Assembly: GCF_014041915.1 (NCBI RefSeq)
Contig: NZ_CP059472.1
Location: 2,480,001 to 2,544,000, forward strand
DNA: 64,000 nucleotides
Direction of reading: 5' to 3'
Source of the DNA: Marnyiella aurantia
GTDB lineage: Bacteria; Bacteroidota; Bacteroidia; Flavobacteriales; Weeksellaceae
The first letter of the stretch is position 1. Each line of letters opens with the position of its first letter. The notes beneath the pieces were generated by a model, which was given only the letters and a program-made list of their open reading frames with translations, did no database searches and was not told where the DNA came from. The position numbers were made by a program, and so were the translations under genes. This document shows, in pieces, positions 44,378 through 53,656 of this stretch.

Positions 44378-45310
44378 ATGGTTTTTTTAGGTATTATTGG
44401 TTTTCTCGCGCTTATCACGCTCTTCGCCTCATTTTTTACGGTGAAGCAGGCTACGGCCGCGATTGTAGAACGACTTGGTAAATTTCATTCGGTGCGTCAG
44501 TCGGGACTGCACCTCAAAATTCCTTACATCGATCAGGTGACAAAAAGGATGAATCTGCGTATCCAGCAGCTTGATGTAATCATCGACACAAAAACACTGG
44601 ACAACGTATTTGTTCGAATGAAGGTATCGGTACAGTATCAGGTAATAACGGAGCAGGTTGCTGACTCTTTCTACCGTTTGGAGAATCCTGAAAATCAGAT
44701 TACCTCCTATGTATTTGATGTGGTACGGGCAGAAGTGCCAAAGATGAAACTGGACGATGTGTTCGTTCGTAAGGATGATATCGCAATTGCTGTAAAAGGT
44801 GAGCTTCAGGAAGCTATGCAGAGTTATGGATACGACATCATCAAGGCTCTTGTAACCGATATTGATCCGGACGAGCAGGTAAAGCATGCCATGAACAGGA
44901 TAAACGCTGCCGAACGTGAAAAAACCGCTGCCGAGTACGAGTCTGAAGCACAGAGAATCCGAATCGTAGCAGTAGCGAAAGCAGAGGCAGAATCCAAGAA
45001 ACTTCAGGGTCAGGGTATTGCCGACCAGCGACGTGAGATCGCCAAAGGTCTGGAGGAATCTGTAAAAATGCTGAATTCAGCCAATATCAGTTCGCAGGAA
45101 GCATCTGCTCTGATTATCATTACTCAGCATTATGACACACTTCATTCAATTGGAGCAAGCAACAGAAGTAACCTTGTTCTTTTACCTAATACACCTACAT
45201 CGGCAAGTACGATGCTGAACGACCTTGTGGTATCCATGGCGGCGACCCAGAAGATGGACGACCTGGCAAAACCGGGCGTACCCGAGCCTCCAAGGCAGCA
45301 TGGTCACTAA
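44378..45310 (+). CDS. SPFH/Band 7 membrane protein (stomatin/HIR-like)
   Basis: A 310-residue protein with an N-terminal membrane helix (residues 2-22) and the band-7 domain: IVERLGKFHSVRQSGLHLKIPYIDQV, VRAEVPKMKLDDVFVRKDDIA and the coiled-coil AAEREKTAAEYESEAQRIRIVAVAKAEAESKK, then a C-terminus ending in PPRQHGH. SPFH proteins form large rings that organise membrane microdomains or hold FtsH-type proteases. The subgroup looks like stomatin-like or QmcA. A terminator follows. Confidence 0.88.
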   Translation: MVFLGIIGFLALITLFASFFTVKQATAAIVERLGKFHSVRQSGLHLKIPYIDQVTKRMNLRIQQLDVIIDTKTLDNVFVRMKVSVQYQVITEQVADSFYRLENPENQITSYVFDVVRAEVPKMKLDDVFVRKDDIAIAVKGELQEAMQSYGYDIIKALVTDIDPDEQVKHAMNRINAAEREKTAAEYESEAQRIRIVAVAKAEAESKKLQGQGIADQRREIAKGLEESVKMLNSANISSQEASALIIITQHYDTLHSIGASNRSNLVLLPNTPTSASTMLNDLVVSMAATQKMDDLAKPGVPEPPRQHGH

Positions 45311-45330
45311 CAGATAGAGACTATCAAAGG

Positions 45331-45361
45331 AAAGCCGGGCAATGTTGTCCGGCTTTTTTTT
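45331..45361 (+). terminator. Terminator after the SPFH gene
   Basis: Stem AAAGCCGG / CCGGCTTT, extended through four more pairs with a wobble around a TG loop, then a run of T. Confidence 0.85.
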
Positions 45362-45429
45362 GTTTAAAATTACCTGTCCGTTTTGCGGTTGTAGTGGTTG
45401 CTGTTTTATAATTAGTTTTGTATTGTTAA

Positions 45430-46488
45430 ATGAAAAAAATGCAGCTTACAAACGAAATCATGTACCAGGCTTCAGTGGATAAAGATCCTGACTTCGAAGG
45501 AGTTTTCTGGATGGGTGTGAAGACCACCGGCATTTTTTGCCGGCCCACCTGCCGTGCCCGAAAGCCAAGACCGGAAAATGTGGAGTTCTTCCACAGTACG
45601 CATGAAGCGCTGAACAATGGCTACCGTCCCTGTAAGGTCTGTAAACCTCTGGAAAACCCGGACAAAACTCCGGTCGGCATCATCGGACTACTTCAGGAAC
45701 TTGCGAACGATCCATCAGTTAAAATTACAGACCGCGATTTATCTGCCCGAGGGCTGGAGCCCGTGGCCGTACGCAGGTGGTTTACAAAACACCAGGGAAT
45801 GACTTTTCAGGCTTTCCAGCGTATGCTAAAGCTGAATTCCGCATTTAAGAAACTGCAGCAGGGCAGCACCGTGATGGATAGCGCCTATGAAAGTGGCTTT
45901 GCAAGTTTGAGCGGTTTCAGTGAAGGCTTCAGAAATGTTTTCGGTAATTCGCCTGCGGGTGCGAAGCAGCAAAAAATCATTGACCTGAAAAGAATTAAGA
46001 CACCCGTGGGAAGCATGTACGCCGCTGCGGTTGAGGCAGGTATCTGTATGCTTGAGTTTGGCGACCGCTCCACGCTGGAATCCACACTTACCAAAATAGC
46101 TACTGCGCTGAACGGCAGGGTGGTGCCGGGAAATAATCCCCACTTTGACTTGCTTGAGAGGGAGTTGGCAGAATACTTTAACTGCAGTAGAAAAGTCTTT
46201 ACAGTGCCGCTTTCGCCTATAGGCACAGATTTCCAGAAAAAGGTTTGGGAGGTTCTGCGTCAGATCCCTTATGGAGAGACCTGGACTTACAGCCGTCAGG
46301 CCGCGCTTTTGGGTGATGTAAAGAAGGTGCGTGCCGTGGCAAATGCCAATGGCTTTAACCGGATTTCAATCATCATTCCCTGTCACCGGGTAATCGGAAG
46401 CAACGGTACCCTTACAGGTTATGGAGGCGGCGTATGGCGCAAGCAGAAACTTCTTGAACTTGAAAGAAATGCGAAAAGTAATTTATAA
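45430..46488 (+). CDS. ada: Ada: methyltransferase and AraC-type regulator of alkylation repair
   Basis: A 352-residue adaptive-response protein. Domain 1 (1-80) carries the zinc/methyl-acceptor Cys set at residues 37, 41, 68 and 71 (FCRPTC; RPCKVC), matching E. coli Ada. Domain 2 is an AraC-type HTH (about 85-175). Domain 3 has the O6-methylguanine methyltransferase active site IIPCHRVIG. A TAGTTTTG element ends 9 bases before the start. By family, methylation of Cys37 would convert it to an activator of repair genes, probably including itself. AlkB is encoded separately at 11924. Confidence 0.93.
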   Translation: MKKMQLTNEIMYQASVDKDPDFEGVFWMGVKTTGIFCRPTCRARKPRPENVEFFHSTHEALNNGYRPCKVCKPLENPDKTPVGIIGLLQELANDPSVKITDRDLSARGLEPVAVRRWFTKHQGMTFQAFQRMLKLNSAFKKLQQGSTVMDSAYESGFASLSGFSEGFRNVFGNSPAGAKQQKIIDLKRIKTPVGSMYAAAVEAGICMLEFGDRSTLESTLTKIATALNGRVVPGNNPHFDLLERELAEYFNCSRKVFTVPLSPIGTDFQKKVWEVLRQIPYGETWTYSRQAALLGDVKKVRAVANANGFNRISIIIPCHRVIGSNGTLTGYGGGVWRKQKLLELERNAKSNL

Positions 46489-46561
46489 GATGCTTTGAAG
46501 CAGGCAACAGGATTGTTAACAATAAGAAAATGTATTTTCTGCTTAAAGGTGGGCACTGTAA

Positions 46562-46996
46562 TTAAAATTCAAACTGATAAAACTCGTAACCGCTGGCTGA
46601 GAACCGCGCACATATATGCTGCAGTCCGTTTGTAAGGATTATTTCAGGAGCACCGATTACAGAATTATAGCGCGCTGTCTGTTCAAATGTTTTTTCGGTG
46701 AGCGCTATGGACGGCGCTTTACATTCAATCAGGATTTTTGGAGCGGTTTTCTCCGTAACAAGCAGGTCTATACGCTTTGTAAGTCCATGCAGAACCAGCT
46801 TCTTTTCTGATATTAATGCCGATGCTGAATAGCCCTTGGTACTGAGGAAATAATGAATCCAGTGCTGCCGTACCCATTCCTCAGGAGTAAGCAGCAGGTA
46901 GCTTTTCCGGGTGAGGTCATAAATAAATAAGTTATCTTTGTCTTTCCTGAAACGGAAGTTAAAGTTTTCCCGAAAATTAAGTTTTGGCAGTTGCAA
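46562..46996 (-). CDS. HsdR N-terminal domain (PD-(D/E)xK) stand-alone protein
   Basis: A 144-residue protein with the type I restriction HsdR N-terminal (HSDR_N_2) fold: LLTPEEWVRQHWIHYFL, then the nuclease core GLTKRIDLLV and ILIECKAPSIALTEKTFEQ, with the D and E-x-K catalytic residues. It has no helicase domain and no hsdM or hsdS neighbour, so it is not a restriction enzyme as such. Homologues next to holA are common in Bacteroidota; a role in repair or RNA handling is possible but unproven. The first available start is TTG; no ATG lies in frame between it and an upstream stop. The gene is head-to-head with holA, 6 bases apart. Confidence 0.75.
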   Translation of the reverse strand: MQLPKLNFRENFNFRFRKDKDNLFIYDLTRKSYLLLTPEEWVRQHWIHYFLSTKGYSASALISEKKLVLHGLTKRIDLLVTEKTAPKILIECKAPSIALTEKTFEQTARYNSVIGAPEIILTNGLQHICARFSASGYEFYQFEF

Positions 46997-47002
46997 GCTG
47001 GT

Positions 47003-48040
47003 ATGAAAGATTTAGAATTATTGCTCAAAAATATTAAAAATAAAGCACTTCTTCCCGTCTATTTTTTACATGGTGGGGAGTCTTATTATATTGATATAGC
47101 TGTAAAAAGTCTGGAAAACGATGTCCTAACTGAGGATGAGAAATCCTTTGGGCAAACTGTTCTGTACGGTAAGGATACCAGTATTCCCGAAATTATTTCC
47201 CTGGCGCAGCAATTTCCGATGTTTGGCGAGTTGAACCTTATCATTGTAAAAGAAGCTCAAGACTTGAAATTGGGTGAAGATGAGCTTAAATCTCTGGAGT
47301 TCTATGTTGAAAACCCTGTTCCTACAACTGTTTTGGTCTTTGCTCACAAACATAAAAAGCTGGACAGCCGTAAGAAAATAACAAAGATCCTCACCAAAAA
47401 CAACTGGATTTTTCTTAGTGAGCCAGTAAAAGACTATCAGCTGGCGAAGTGGATTGCAGACGAATGTAAAGCCAATCAAATAAAAACGGCACCCAATATC
47501 TCTCACCTGCTGGCAGATTATCTTGGGAATGACCTTTCACGCATCGCCAATGAACTGGGCAAACTGAAAATGGTAATGAAGGAAGGGCAGGAGTTAGATG
47601 AAAAGCTTGTGGAAACTCATATTGGGATCAGCAAGGACTTCAACGTCTTCGAACTTCAGAAAGCTTTAGGCAACAAAAACCACGCAGCCGCCCTCAGGAT
47701 TGCCTTCTTTATGGGAAAAAGTCCCAAGACCAATCCCTTCCCTATGATTATTGGGAACCTGTACAATTATTTTTCGAACATCATTATTTATCACACCATG
47801 CATGGACAGAGTCCGCAGGTTATGGCCGCTGCTATGAATGTGAATCCCTACTTTATAAAGGATTTTGCTGAATCCGCGCGCTTCTATCCTCTGAAACATG
47901 CCACCAGAATCATTTCCCTGCTACGCGAAGCCGACCTTAAGAACAAGGGCTTGGGTGCCAACCAAATAGATGATGCCGAGCTGCTTAGAGAACTTACCTA
48001 CAAAATCCTTAATGTAGACCGGTTGAAGGTTAGTGTTTGA
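47003..48040 (+). CDS. holA: DNA polymerase III delta subunit
   Basis: Opens the DnaN clamp within the clamp loader. The 345-residue protein has the HolA pattern: a degenerate AAA+ N-terminal domain (LLPVYFLHGGESYYIDIAVKSL), the clamp-contact and central block EDELKSLEFYVENPVPTTVLVF, the NDLSRIANELGKL segment and the alpha-helical collar end (AELLRELTYKILNVDRL). The ATG at 47003 is used rather than a TTG four codons earlier, which would overlap the divergent HsdR_N-type gene. Confidence 0.9.
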   Translation: MKDLELLLKNIKNKALLPVYFLHGGESYYIDIAVKSLENDVLTEDEKSFGQTVLYGKDTSIPEIISLAQQFPMFGELNLIIVKEAQDLKLGEDELKSLEFYVENPVPTTVLVFAHKHKKLDSRKKITKILTKNNWIFLSEPVKDYQLAKWIADECKANQIKTAPNISHLLADYLGNDLSRIANELGKLKMVMKEGQELDEKLVETHIGISKDFNVFELQKALGNKNHAAALRIAFFMGKSPKTNPFPMIIGNLYNYFSNIIIYHTMHGQSPQVMAAAMNVNPYFIKDFAESARFYPLKHATRIISLLREADLKNKGLGANQIDDAELLRELTYKILNVDRLKVSV

Positions 48041-48130
48041 TCTAACCTTAAAGACTCTTTAGAGGGTAGGGTACTAAGGGCGTGAGGTTAAATTTTGAAT
48101 TTATTATTTGAATTGCCCCGCCGGCCGCGT

Positions 48131-48182
48131 TGGCCGCCATGTGCAAGGCCGTTATGAAGAAACTTTATTTTTTAATCACCTT
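48131..48182. repeat. 52-bp unit at T9SS gene ends, copy 1
   Basis: Identical over 52 bases to 50120-50171 and 52124-52175. It covers the last five codons (minus strand, KVIKK) and stop of each T9SS gene and the following spacer. Confidence 0.9.
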
Positions 48183-50063
48183 GCCGGTAAGGGCACCTTT
48201 TTCGGTTTCAACCTTTACCATATAGGTGCCTGTGGCCAACTGACTCATATTTATCCTGTTGCTGCCACGGCTGAAAGCTCCTTTACTTACAATCTGTCCC
48301 GTCATGCCGTAGATCTCCCAGGATTTTGGGGTGTCTTTGGTGCTTACCTGCACTTCATCCTGCGTTGGATTGGGGTAGAAGGAAATATGGTTGTCCAGTT
48401 CGGTTTCGTTTGTCGACATGGCGCTGCATGCAGATTTTGCAAGCTTGGCAACGTAAAACTGGGACTTGCCGTTTGCGTTATAGGAAATGGTGGGGATATT
48501 GTCATTGGGATCAGTGAAAATCTCGGAATGGAAATAGCCTCCTACTACATAGTTCCCGTCATTATCCACCGCCACGGAGGTCAGTTCATCTGCAGTACCG
48601 TACCCGCTCAATATAGGATGCAGGCCTACGGCATTACCTGTATCTTTGTTCAGTCTTACAAGCAGCGAGTTGGGTTGGTCATTTTGCGGACTCGTTATAG
48701 AAAAACTGTCCCAGATCTCATTGCTCCGAGTACCTTTTACAAAGGCGATTTCGTTACCATTTAAGGCAATGCGGGCTCTCATGGAACGTGTTCCTGAATA
48801 CTCAGTCGCAGAACTGCCTGGCACCTTTGTCCATAGTACATTTCCTAATGGATCTATTTTCATAACAAAATTAATATCAGTACCCTGTGTAGCAGGCAGG
48901 GTGTAATTTCCAAAGGTCGCGGCTGGTGTCCCACCCTGAGTGTACCTGCCTGAAATGTAGATATTTGAAGAAGAGTCTTTTATGAGAGAATATATTTTTT
49001 CATCAGGAAAAGGATTAGCGGAACCTGAACTATAGGTCGAAAATTCCTTTCGCCAGGCTACGTCCCCGGTGGTTCCGTCAATTGCCAGCACATAACCGTC
49101 ATTAGAAAGTGGGATACTGTTATAACTTAAAGGAAGATAATCCTGAAATGTGGTACTGGTACTACCTGCCAGATAGTAGCGGTTTAAATTTTCATCATAA
49201 AGAAACTGAACTTTGCCTCCAAGAAAGCCGGATTCAAAATTCCCTGTAATGGGCAATAACAGTGGGTTAGGCTGGGGAATCATATTCACAACATTACCTG
49301 TGCCGCTGCTATAGTTAAATTTTACAAGATAGTATTGGTAGCTAGTGGTAAAAGAACTGGGTACGGTAATTAAGCCTCCTAAATGCGTTCCCGCCTCAAA
49401 TCCTAAAATAGCATGGATATTATAGGAGTTGTCCATGGTCCACACCCCATTATCACCTCTGTCGGTTAGCCATGATACTCCCAAAGAATTCTGCAATGGT
49501 TTTTCCCAGGCTAATGTACCGTCTGCTGTATTATATTTCAGTAAGAAAATTTTATTCAATCCCGGGTCAAGGGTTGTCGTATCAGAATAATCCACAGTGA
49601 TGGGCGGTCTGGCATGGGTGGGGTCCCACCGAATAGGCAATATGGTTGGAGCAGTGATGTGGGCCTGATTCGTTACATTAGTCATCATATATAATCCTCC
49701 GTTATTATCAACTTCCAAGTTCCATGCATACTCGCTTGTGCCATATCCCCCAATCGTCTGACTCCAGCGTAAATTCCCCTGACAGTCCAGTGAGAATAGG
49801 AGAAGATCCTTTGAATGATAAGAGGTTACAGCAGTACCGTTAATATTTGGATTCTGTGGATATATAGCGGTAAGATGGTAGGAGTTATTATTATGATCCA
49901 CTACCACATCGCGAATCATCTCGTCTCTGGTTTCGTAAAACCCGGATCCACCCCCTGATCCTGTATCGCCGCCCCCGGCTTTGGCCCACTGCCATTGGTA
50001 GGTTTGGGCAGTCGCAAAGGTGGTTAAGGTGGTACAGAGTAAAAGGTAAAGTTTCTTTTTCAT
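48165..50063 (-). CDS. Secreted T9SS type A sorting-domain protein, copy A of a tandem pair
   Basis: A 632-residue exported protein: signal peptide (MKKKLYLLLCTTLTTFATAQ), a long beta-rich region of the delta-60/SBBP-type repeat kind (blocks such as DLLLFSLDCQGNLRWSQTIGGYG and SLIKDSSSNIYISGRYTQGG), and a C-terminal type A T9SS sorting domain ISFYPNPTQDEVQVS ... GTYMVKVETEKGALTGKVIKK. The sorting domain sends it across the outer membrane by PorU-dependent T9SS. It is highly similar to its upstream neighbour, copy B, pointing to tandem duplication. The start at 50063 gives a standard signal peptide. The ligand or function is unknown. Confidence 0.85.
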   Translation of the reverse strand: MKKKLYLLLCTTLTTFATAQTYQWQWAKAGGGDTGSGGGSGFYETRDEMIRDVVVDHNNNSYHLTAIYPQNPNINGTAVTSYHSKDLLLFSLDCQGNLRWSQTIGGYGTSEYAWNLEVDNNGGLYMMTNVTNQAHITAPTILPIRWDPTHARPPITVDYSDTTTLDPGLNKIFLLKYNTADGTLAWEKPLQNSLGVSWLTDRGDNGVWTMDNSYNIHAILGFEAGTHLGGLITVPSSFTTSYQYYLVKFNYSSGTGNVVNMIPQPNPLLLPITGNFESGFLGGKVQFLYDENLNRYYLAGSTSTTFQDYLPLSYNSIPLSNDGYVLAIDGTTGDVAWRKEFSTYSSGSANPFPDEKIYSLIKDSSSNIYISGRYTQGGTPAATFGNYTLPATQGTDINFVMKIDPLGNVLWTKVPGSSATEYSGTRSMRARIALNGNEIAFVKGTRSNEIWDSFSITSPQNDQPNSLLVRLNKDTGNAVGLHPILSGYGTADELTSVAVDNDGNYVVGGYFHSEIFTDPNDNIPTISYNANGKSQFYVAKLAKSACSAMSTNETELDNHISFYPNPTQDEVQVSTKDTPKSWEIYGMTGQIVSKGAFSRGSNRINMSQLATGTYMVKVETEKGALTGKVIKK

Positions 50064-50171
50064 ATTGTTTATTTTTTTAATGCATTCTTCACTACCTCCC
50101 CGCAGTCCGGCGGACGCTTTGGCCGCCATGTGCAAGGCCGTTATGAAGAAACTTTATTTTTTAATCACCTT
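50061..50171. repeat. 111-bp unit around the T9SS gene junction, copy 2
   Basis: Spans the start codon of copy A, the intergenic spacer and the stop of copy B. It differs from 52065-52175 at one base (50114 A versus 52118 C). Its 52-base core is repeated a third time at 48131-48182. Confidence 0.9.
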
Positions 50172-52067
50172 GCCGGTAAGGGTACCTTTTTCGGTTTCTA
50201 CCTTTACCATATAAGTGCCTGTGGCCAACTGACTCATGTTTATCCGGTTGCTGCCACGGCTGAAGGCTCCTTTACTTACGATTTGTCCCGTCATGCCGTA
50301 GATCTCCCAGGATTTTGGGGTGTCTTTGGTGCTAACCTGCACTTCATCCTGTGTGGGATTGGGGTAGAAGGAAATATGGCTGTCCAGTTCTGTTTCGGTA
50401 GTAGCCATGGCGCTGCAGGCCGATTTGGCCAGCTTGGCTACGTAAAACTGGGAGCGGGTACTGGACCCATATGAGATAGTGGGGATATTATCATTGGGAT
50501 CAGTGAAAATATCCGTTTTAAAATAGCCTCCTACCACATAGTTCCCGTCATTATCTACCGCTACGGAGGTAAGTTCGTCATCAGTTCCGTAACCGCTTAA
50601 TATGGGGTTCAGGCCTAAGGCGTTACCAGTGTCCTTGTTCAGTCTTACAAGCAGCGAGTTGGCCTGGTCATTAACCGGGTTGGTAACGGTAAATGAATCC
50701 CATGTCTCAATACTTCGGGTGCCCTTTACAAAGGCGATCTCATTACCGTTTAAGGCGATTCTGGCTCTCATAGAGCGGGTGCCAAAAAAATTGGTATTGG
50801 ACGAGGTGGGTGCTTTTACCCACTGTACCGCACCCAAAGGGTTCAGTTTCATCACAAAATTAATATTGGTTAGGGCGCCTGGCGGATTGGTGGGCAGTGT
50901 ATAACTGTAACCGGGACCGGATAAAGTAGGAGCCGGATCCCCATTTGTATATCTCCCTGAGAGATAAAGGGATCCATCAGAATCTTTTATCAGGGAATAT
51001 ATTTTCTCATCTGGCGACTGATTTGCGGTCCCCCCAATGAACGTGGTAAACTCGCGGCGCCAAAATACGTCCCCCGTGGTTCCGTCAATTGCCAGCACGT
51101 AACCGTCATTTGAAAGGGGTGTGCCATTGTAATCGAGAGGTAGATAATCCTGAAATGATACGCTGGTACTTCCTGCCAGATAGTAGCGGTTTAAAGTTTC
51201 ATCATAAAGAAATTGAACTTTGCCTCCGGCAACGCCGGACTCTAAATTTCCTGTAATGGGCAATAACAGTGGGTTAGGCTGCGGAATCATATTCACAACA
51301 TTACCTGTGCCGATGCTATAGTTAAATTTTACAAGATAGTATTGGTAGGTAGTGGTAAAAGAACTGGGTACGGTAATTAATCCTCCTAAATGGGTGCCCG
51401 CCTCAAAACCCAAAATAGCATGGATATTATAGGAGTTGTCCATGGTCCACACCCCATTATCACCCCTATCGGTGGATCGTGATACGCCCAGTGGATTCTG
51501 CAATGGTTTTTCCCAATCCAAGGTTCCGTCGGCAGTGTTGTACCTTAACAAGAAAATTTTGTTTAACCCCGGGTCAGGCGTTGTCGTGTCCGAATAATCC
51601 ACACTGGAAAGTGGCCGGGCATGGTTGGGGTCCCATCGGACAGGCAATATGGTTGGAGCGGTAATGTGCGCTTGATTCGTTACATGAGCCATCATGTATA
51701 ATCCTCCGTTATTGTCAACCTCTAGATTCCATGCATGCTCACTGTCATTATAACCTCCGATCGTCTGACTCCAGCGCAGATTCCCCTGGCAGTCCAGAGA
51801 GAATAGGAGAAGATCCTTTGAATGATAAGAGGTTATAGTACTGCCATTAATATTGGGATTCTGCGGATAGATCGTGGTGAGATAATAGGAATTATTATTA
51901 TTGTCCACCACCACATCGCGGATCATCTCGTCCCGGGTTTCAGCAAATATTATTGCAGACGACCCTGTATCGCCGCCCCCTGCTTTGGCCCACTGCCATT
52001 GGTAGGTTTGGGCATAGGAAAAGGTGAGCAGGGTGGTACAGAGTAATAAGTAAAGTTTGTTTTTCAT
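50154..52067 (-). CDS. Secreted T9SS type A sorting-domain protein, copy B
   Basis: A 637-residue paralogue of the neighbour at 48165: same signal peptide type (MKNKLYLLLCTTLLTFSYAQ), the same beta-repeat body and a near-identical sorting domain. Differences cluster in the middle (around 50900-51250), where short insertions and many substitutions appear, as expected if one copy is diverging after duplication. It would be secreted by T9SS. The spacers before and after are copies of one unit. Confidence 0.85.
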   Translation of the reverse strand: MKNKLYLLLCTTLLTFSYAQTYQWQWAKAGGGDTGSSAIIFAETRDEMIRDVVVDNNNNSYYLTTIYPQNPNINGSTITSYHSKDLLLFSLDCQGNLRWSQTIGGYNDSEHAWNLEVDNNGGLYMMAHVTNQAHITAPTILPVRWDPNHARPLSSVDYSDTTTPDPGLNKIFLLRYNTADGTLDWEKPLQNPLGVSRSTDRGDNGVWTMDNSYNIHAILGFEAGTHLGGLITVPSSFTTTYQYYLVKFNYSIGTGNVVNMIPQPNPLLLPITGNLESGVAGGKVQFLYDETLNRYYLAGSTSVSFQDYLPLDYNGTPLSNDGYVLAIDGTTGDVFWRREFTTFIGGTANQSPDEKIYSLIKDSDGSLYLSGRYTNGDPAPTLSGPGYSYTLPTNPPGALTNINFVMKLNPLGAVQWVKAPTSSNTNFFGTRSMRARIALNGNEIAFVKGTRSIETWDSFTVTNPVNDQANSLLVRLNKDTGNALGLNPILSGYGTDDELTSVAVDNDGNYVVGGYFKTDIFTDPNDNIPTISYGSSTRSQFYVAKLAKSACSAMATTETELDSHISFYPNPTQDEVQVSTKDTPKSWEIYGMTGQIVSKGAFSRGSNRINMSQLATGTYMVKVETEKGTLTGKVIKK

Positions 52068-52175
52068 ATTGTTTATTTTTTTAATGCATTCTTCACTACC
52101 TCCCCGCAGTCCGGCGGCCGCTTTGGCCGCCATGTGCAAGGCCGTTATGAAGAAACTTTATTTTTTAATCACCTT
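52065..52175. repeat. 111-bp unit around the T9SS gene junction, copy 3
   Basis: Near-identical to copy 2 (one difference). Contains a perfect hairpin GGCGGCC-GCTTT-GGCCGCC at 52113-52131 that copy 2 has lost by the A at 50114. Possibly a terminator without a T run. Confidence 0.9.
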
Positions 52176-53480
52176 TTCAGTTACCGCACTACCGTCTTCA
52201 AATTGAATAGTTAGGACGTAAACTCCCTTCGGTAGAAATGAAATATCCATCTTCTTGGAAATGCCCTTAATAACTAATTTACCAGTTAAATCAACCAATG
52301 CTGTGCTTTTTATATTGTTTTTTGACACTATATTTAATTCCCCTGATGTTGGGTTTGGGTGAATCCCGACCAATGTAGAATTTACTTCCAGCGTATTTAA
52401 TCCCGCGAGGTTCATTTTGAAAAGCATAGCAGTGTTTGTTGCCACATTGAATCCTCCCGAATAGCATATTCCCACACTATAGCACCTCAAAAACGAATGA
52501 CGAACATTGGGGTCAATCGCATTCCATGTGTTTCCATTATCGGTAGATATCCATGATCCATGGGCGTTGGGATCATTACCATAATATTGACCTGTAGCCA
52601 ATAATATATCTGTACCCGGAACATAAGAAATATCCGTTATCCAGGATAAAGGCAGACCTGAAAATGGAATGGCAGACCATGTTTGACCACCATCAGTAGT
52701 TCTATGCATCTGCATCGTTGGATATCCGGAAAGTTGCGTTTGGTCAACAAGGACAGCTTTATTGGTGTCACTCCATGCCATTAAGCATTGTCTCCCCGGA
52801 AATGAAGCAGGAAGAGCCGACCAAGTTATTCCCAAGTCGGTTGATTTAATAATTCTTTGCCTGAAGCCTGCTCCTGCAAGGAAATACTCTTCAATAAAAT
52901 AAAACACTCCGTCTACAAAACTAATCCATGGCCTTGCAAGACCAGTAGTATGAGGACTGCTACTATCCGGCAGAAGGCTCCATGTAGCTCCACCATCCAC
53001 GGTGCGGTATATTCTGTACCTGTAATTAAAACCCACAGGATTTCCTATAGCTATACCCGTATCCGAATTGAAAAAATAAAGGATACTTGCGCCGCCGGGG
53101 GCCAAGTTCAGTTGATGAAGCCATGTATTTCCTCCATCAGAGGTTTTCCAGACATCATATAAATTTGAACCATGCAACGTTAATACCCACGCAGTCGTTT
53201 CGTTTACACTGGTGAGCGCACTAACATTCCAATTATACTGGCCGTAGGTTGCTGTGATATCATTGGTATTTCCCATGGTCCAGTTACTGCCCCCATCTGT
53301 AGTTATTGCAAACTGTTTAGGTGTGTTACTGGAGTAGGCCCAAAAATTATCTGCACTATTCAAAGAAAGAACATCGAGGGATCTATTGGGTGCAAAAGGT
53401 TGAGGCATTGAAACCCATGATTGCGAAAATGCGTTCCCAGACAGTAAAACAGTAATAAAGAATGTAAATATTTTTCTCAT
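52158..53480 (-). CDS. Secreted Asp-box (BNR) repeat protein with T9SS type A sorting domain
   Basis: A 440-residue protein with signal peptide (MRKIFTFFITVLLSGNAFSQ), at least five Asp-box repeats (TTDGGSNWTM, TSDGGNTWLHQ, TVDGGATWSLL, STDLGITWSAL, TTDGGQTWSAI, STDNGNTWNAI; consensus S/T-x-D-x-G-x-T-W) forming a sialidase-like or Ycf48-like propeller, and a C-terminal sorting domain (VGIHPNPTSGELNIVS ... VYVLTIQFEDGSAVTEKVIKK). No sialidase catalytic arginines are seen, so it probably binds rather than cuts. It lies upstream of the pair A and B and shares their 3' unit. Confidence 0.83.
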   Translation of the reverse strand: MRKIFTFFITVLLSGNAFSQSWVSMPQPFAPNRSLDVLSLNSADNFWAYSSNTPKQFAITTDGGSNWTMGNTNDITATYGQYNWNVSALTSVNETTAWVLTLHGSNLYDVWKTSDGGNTWLHQLNLAPGGASILYFFNSDTGIAIGNPVGFNYRYRIYRTVDGGATWSLLPDSSSPHTTGLARPWISFVDGVFYFIEEYFLAGAGFRQRIIKSTDLGITWSALPASFPGRQCLMAWSDTNKAVLVDQTQLSGYPTMQMHRTTDGGQTWSAIPFSGLPLSWITDISYVPGTDILLATGQYYGNDPNAHGSWISTDNGNTWNAIDPNVRHSFLRCYSVGICYSGGFNVATNTAMLFKMNLAGLNTLEVNSTLVGIHPNPTSGELNIVSKNNIKSTALVDLTGKLVIKGISKKMDISFLPKGVYVLTIQFEDGSAVTEKVIKK

Positions 53481-53636
53481 AATTTAAATTTTAGGTTTTT
53501 TCCACTTAAATCAACTTTTGTAAATCAATGCAGGTAAAGTATTGTTCGGAACTAAAATTGAACCTTTTTCTTGTGCTATTTTTTGTAAAGCCGTTCCAGG
53601 AAGACACACAACAAGAGCCATCTCCGTAAAATTACG

Positions 53637-53644
53637 TAGTTTTG
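53637..53644 (+). promoter_or_regulatory. -7 promoter element (TAGTTTTG) for the PAS-LuxR gene
   Basis: TAGTTTTG fits TAnnTTTG and leaves a leader of about 45 bases before the ATG at 53695. Confidence 0.45.
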
Positions 53645-53656
53645 GGTACCACCGTC

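Noticed and set aside
48108-48764. Plus-strand open frame of 218 codons over the T9SS gene, with a similar one at 50130-50474
   Set aside because: It lies antisense within the sorting domain of a well-supported minus-strand gene; the second copy exists only because the gene is duplicated.
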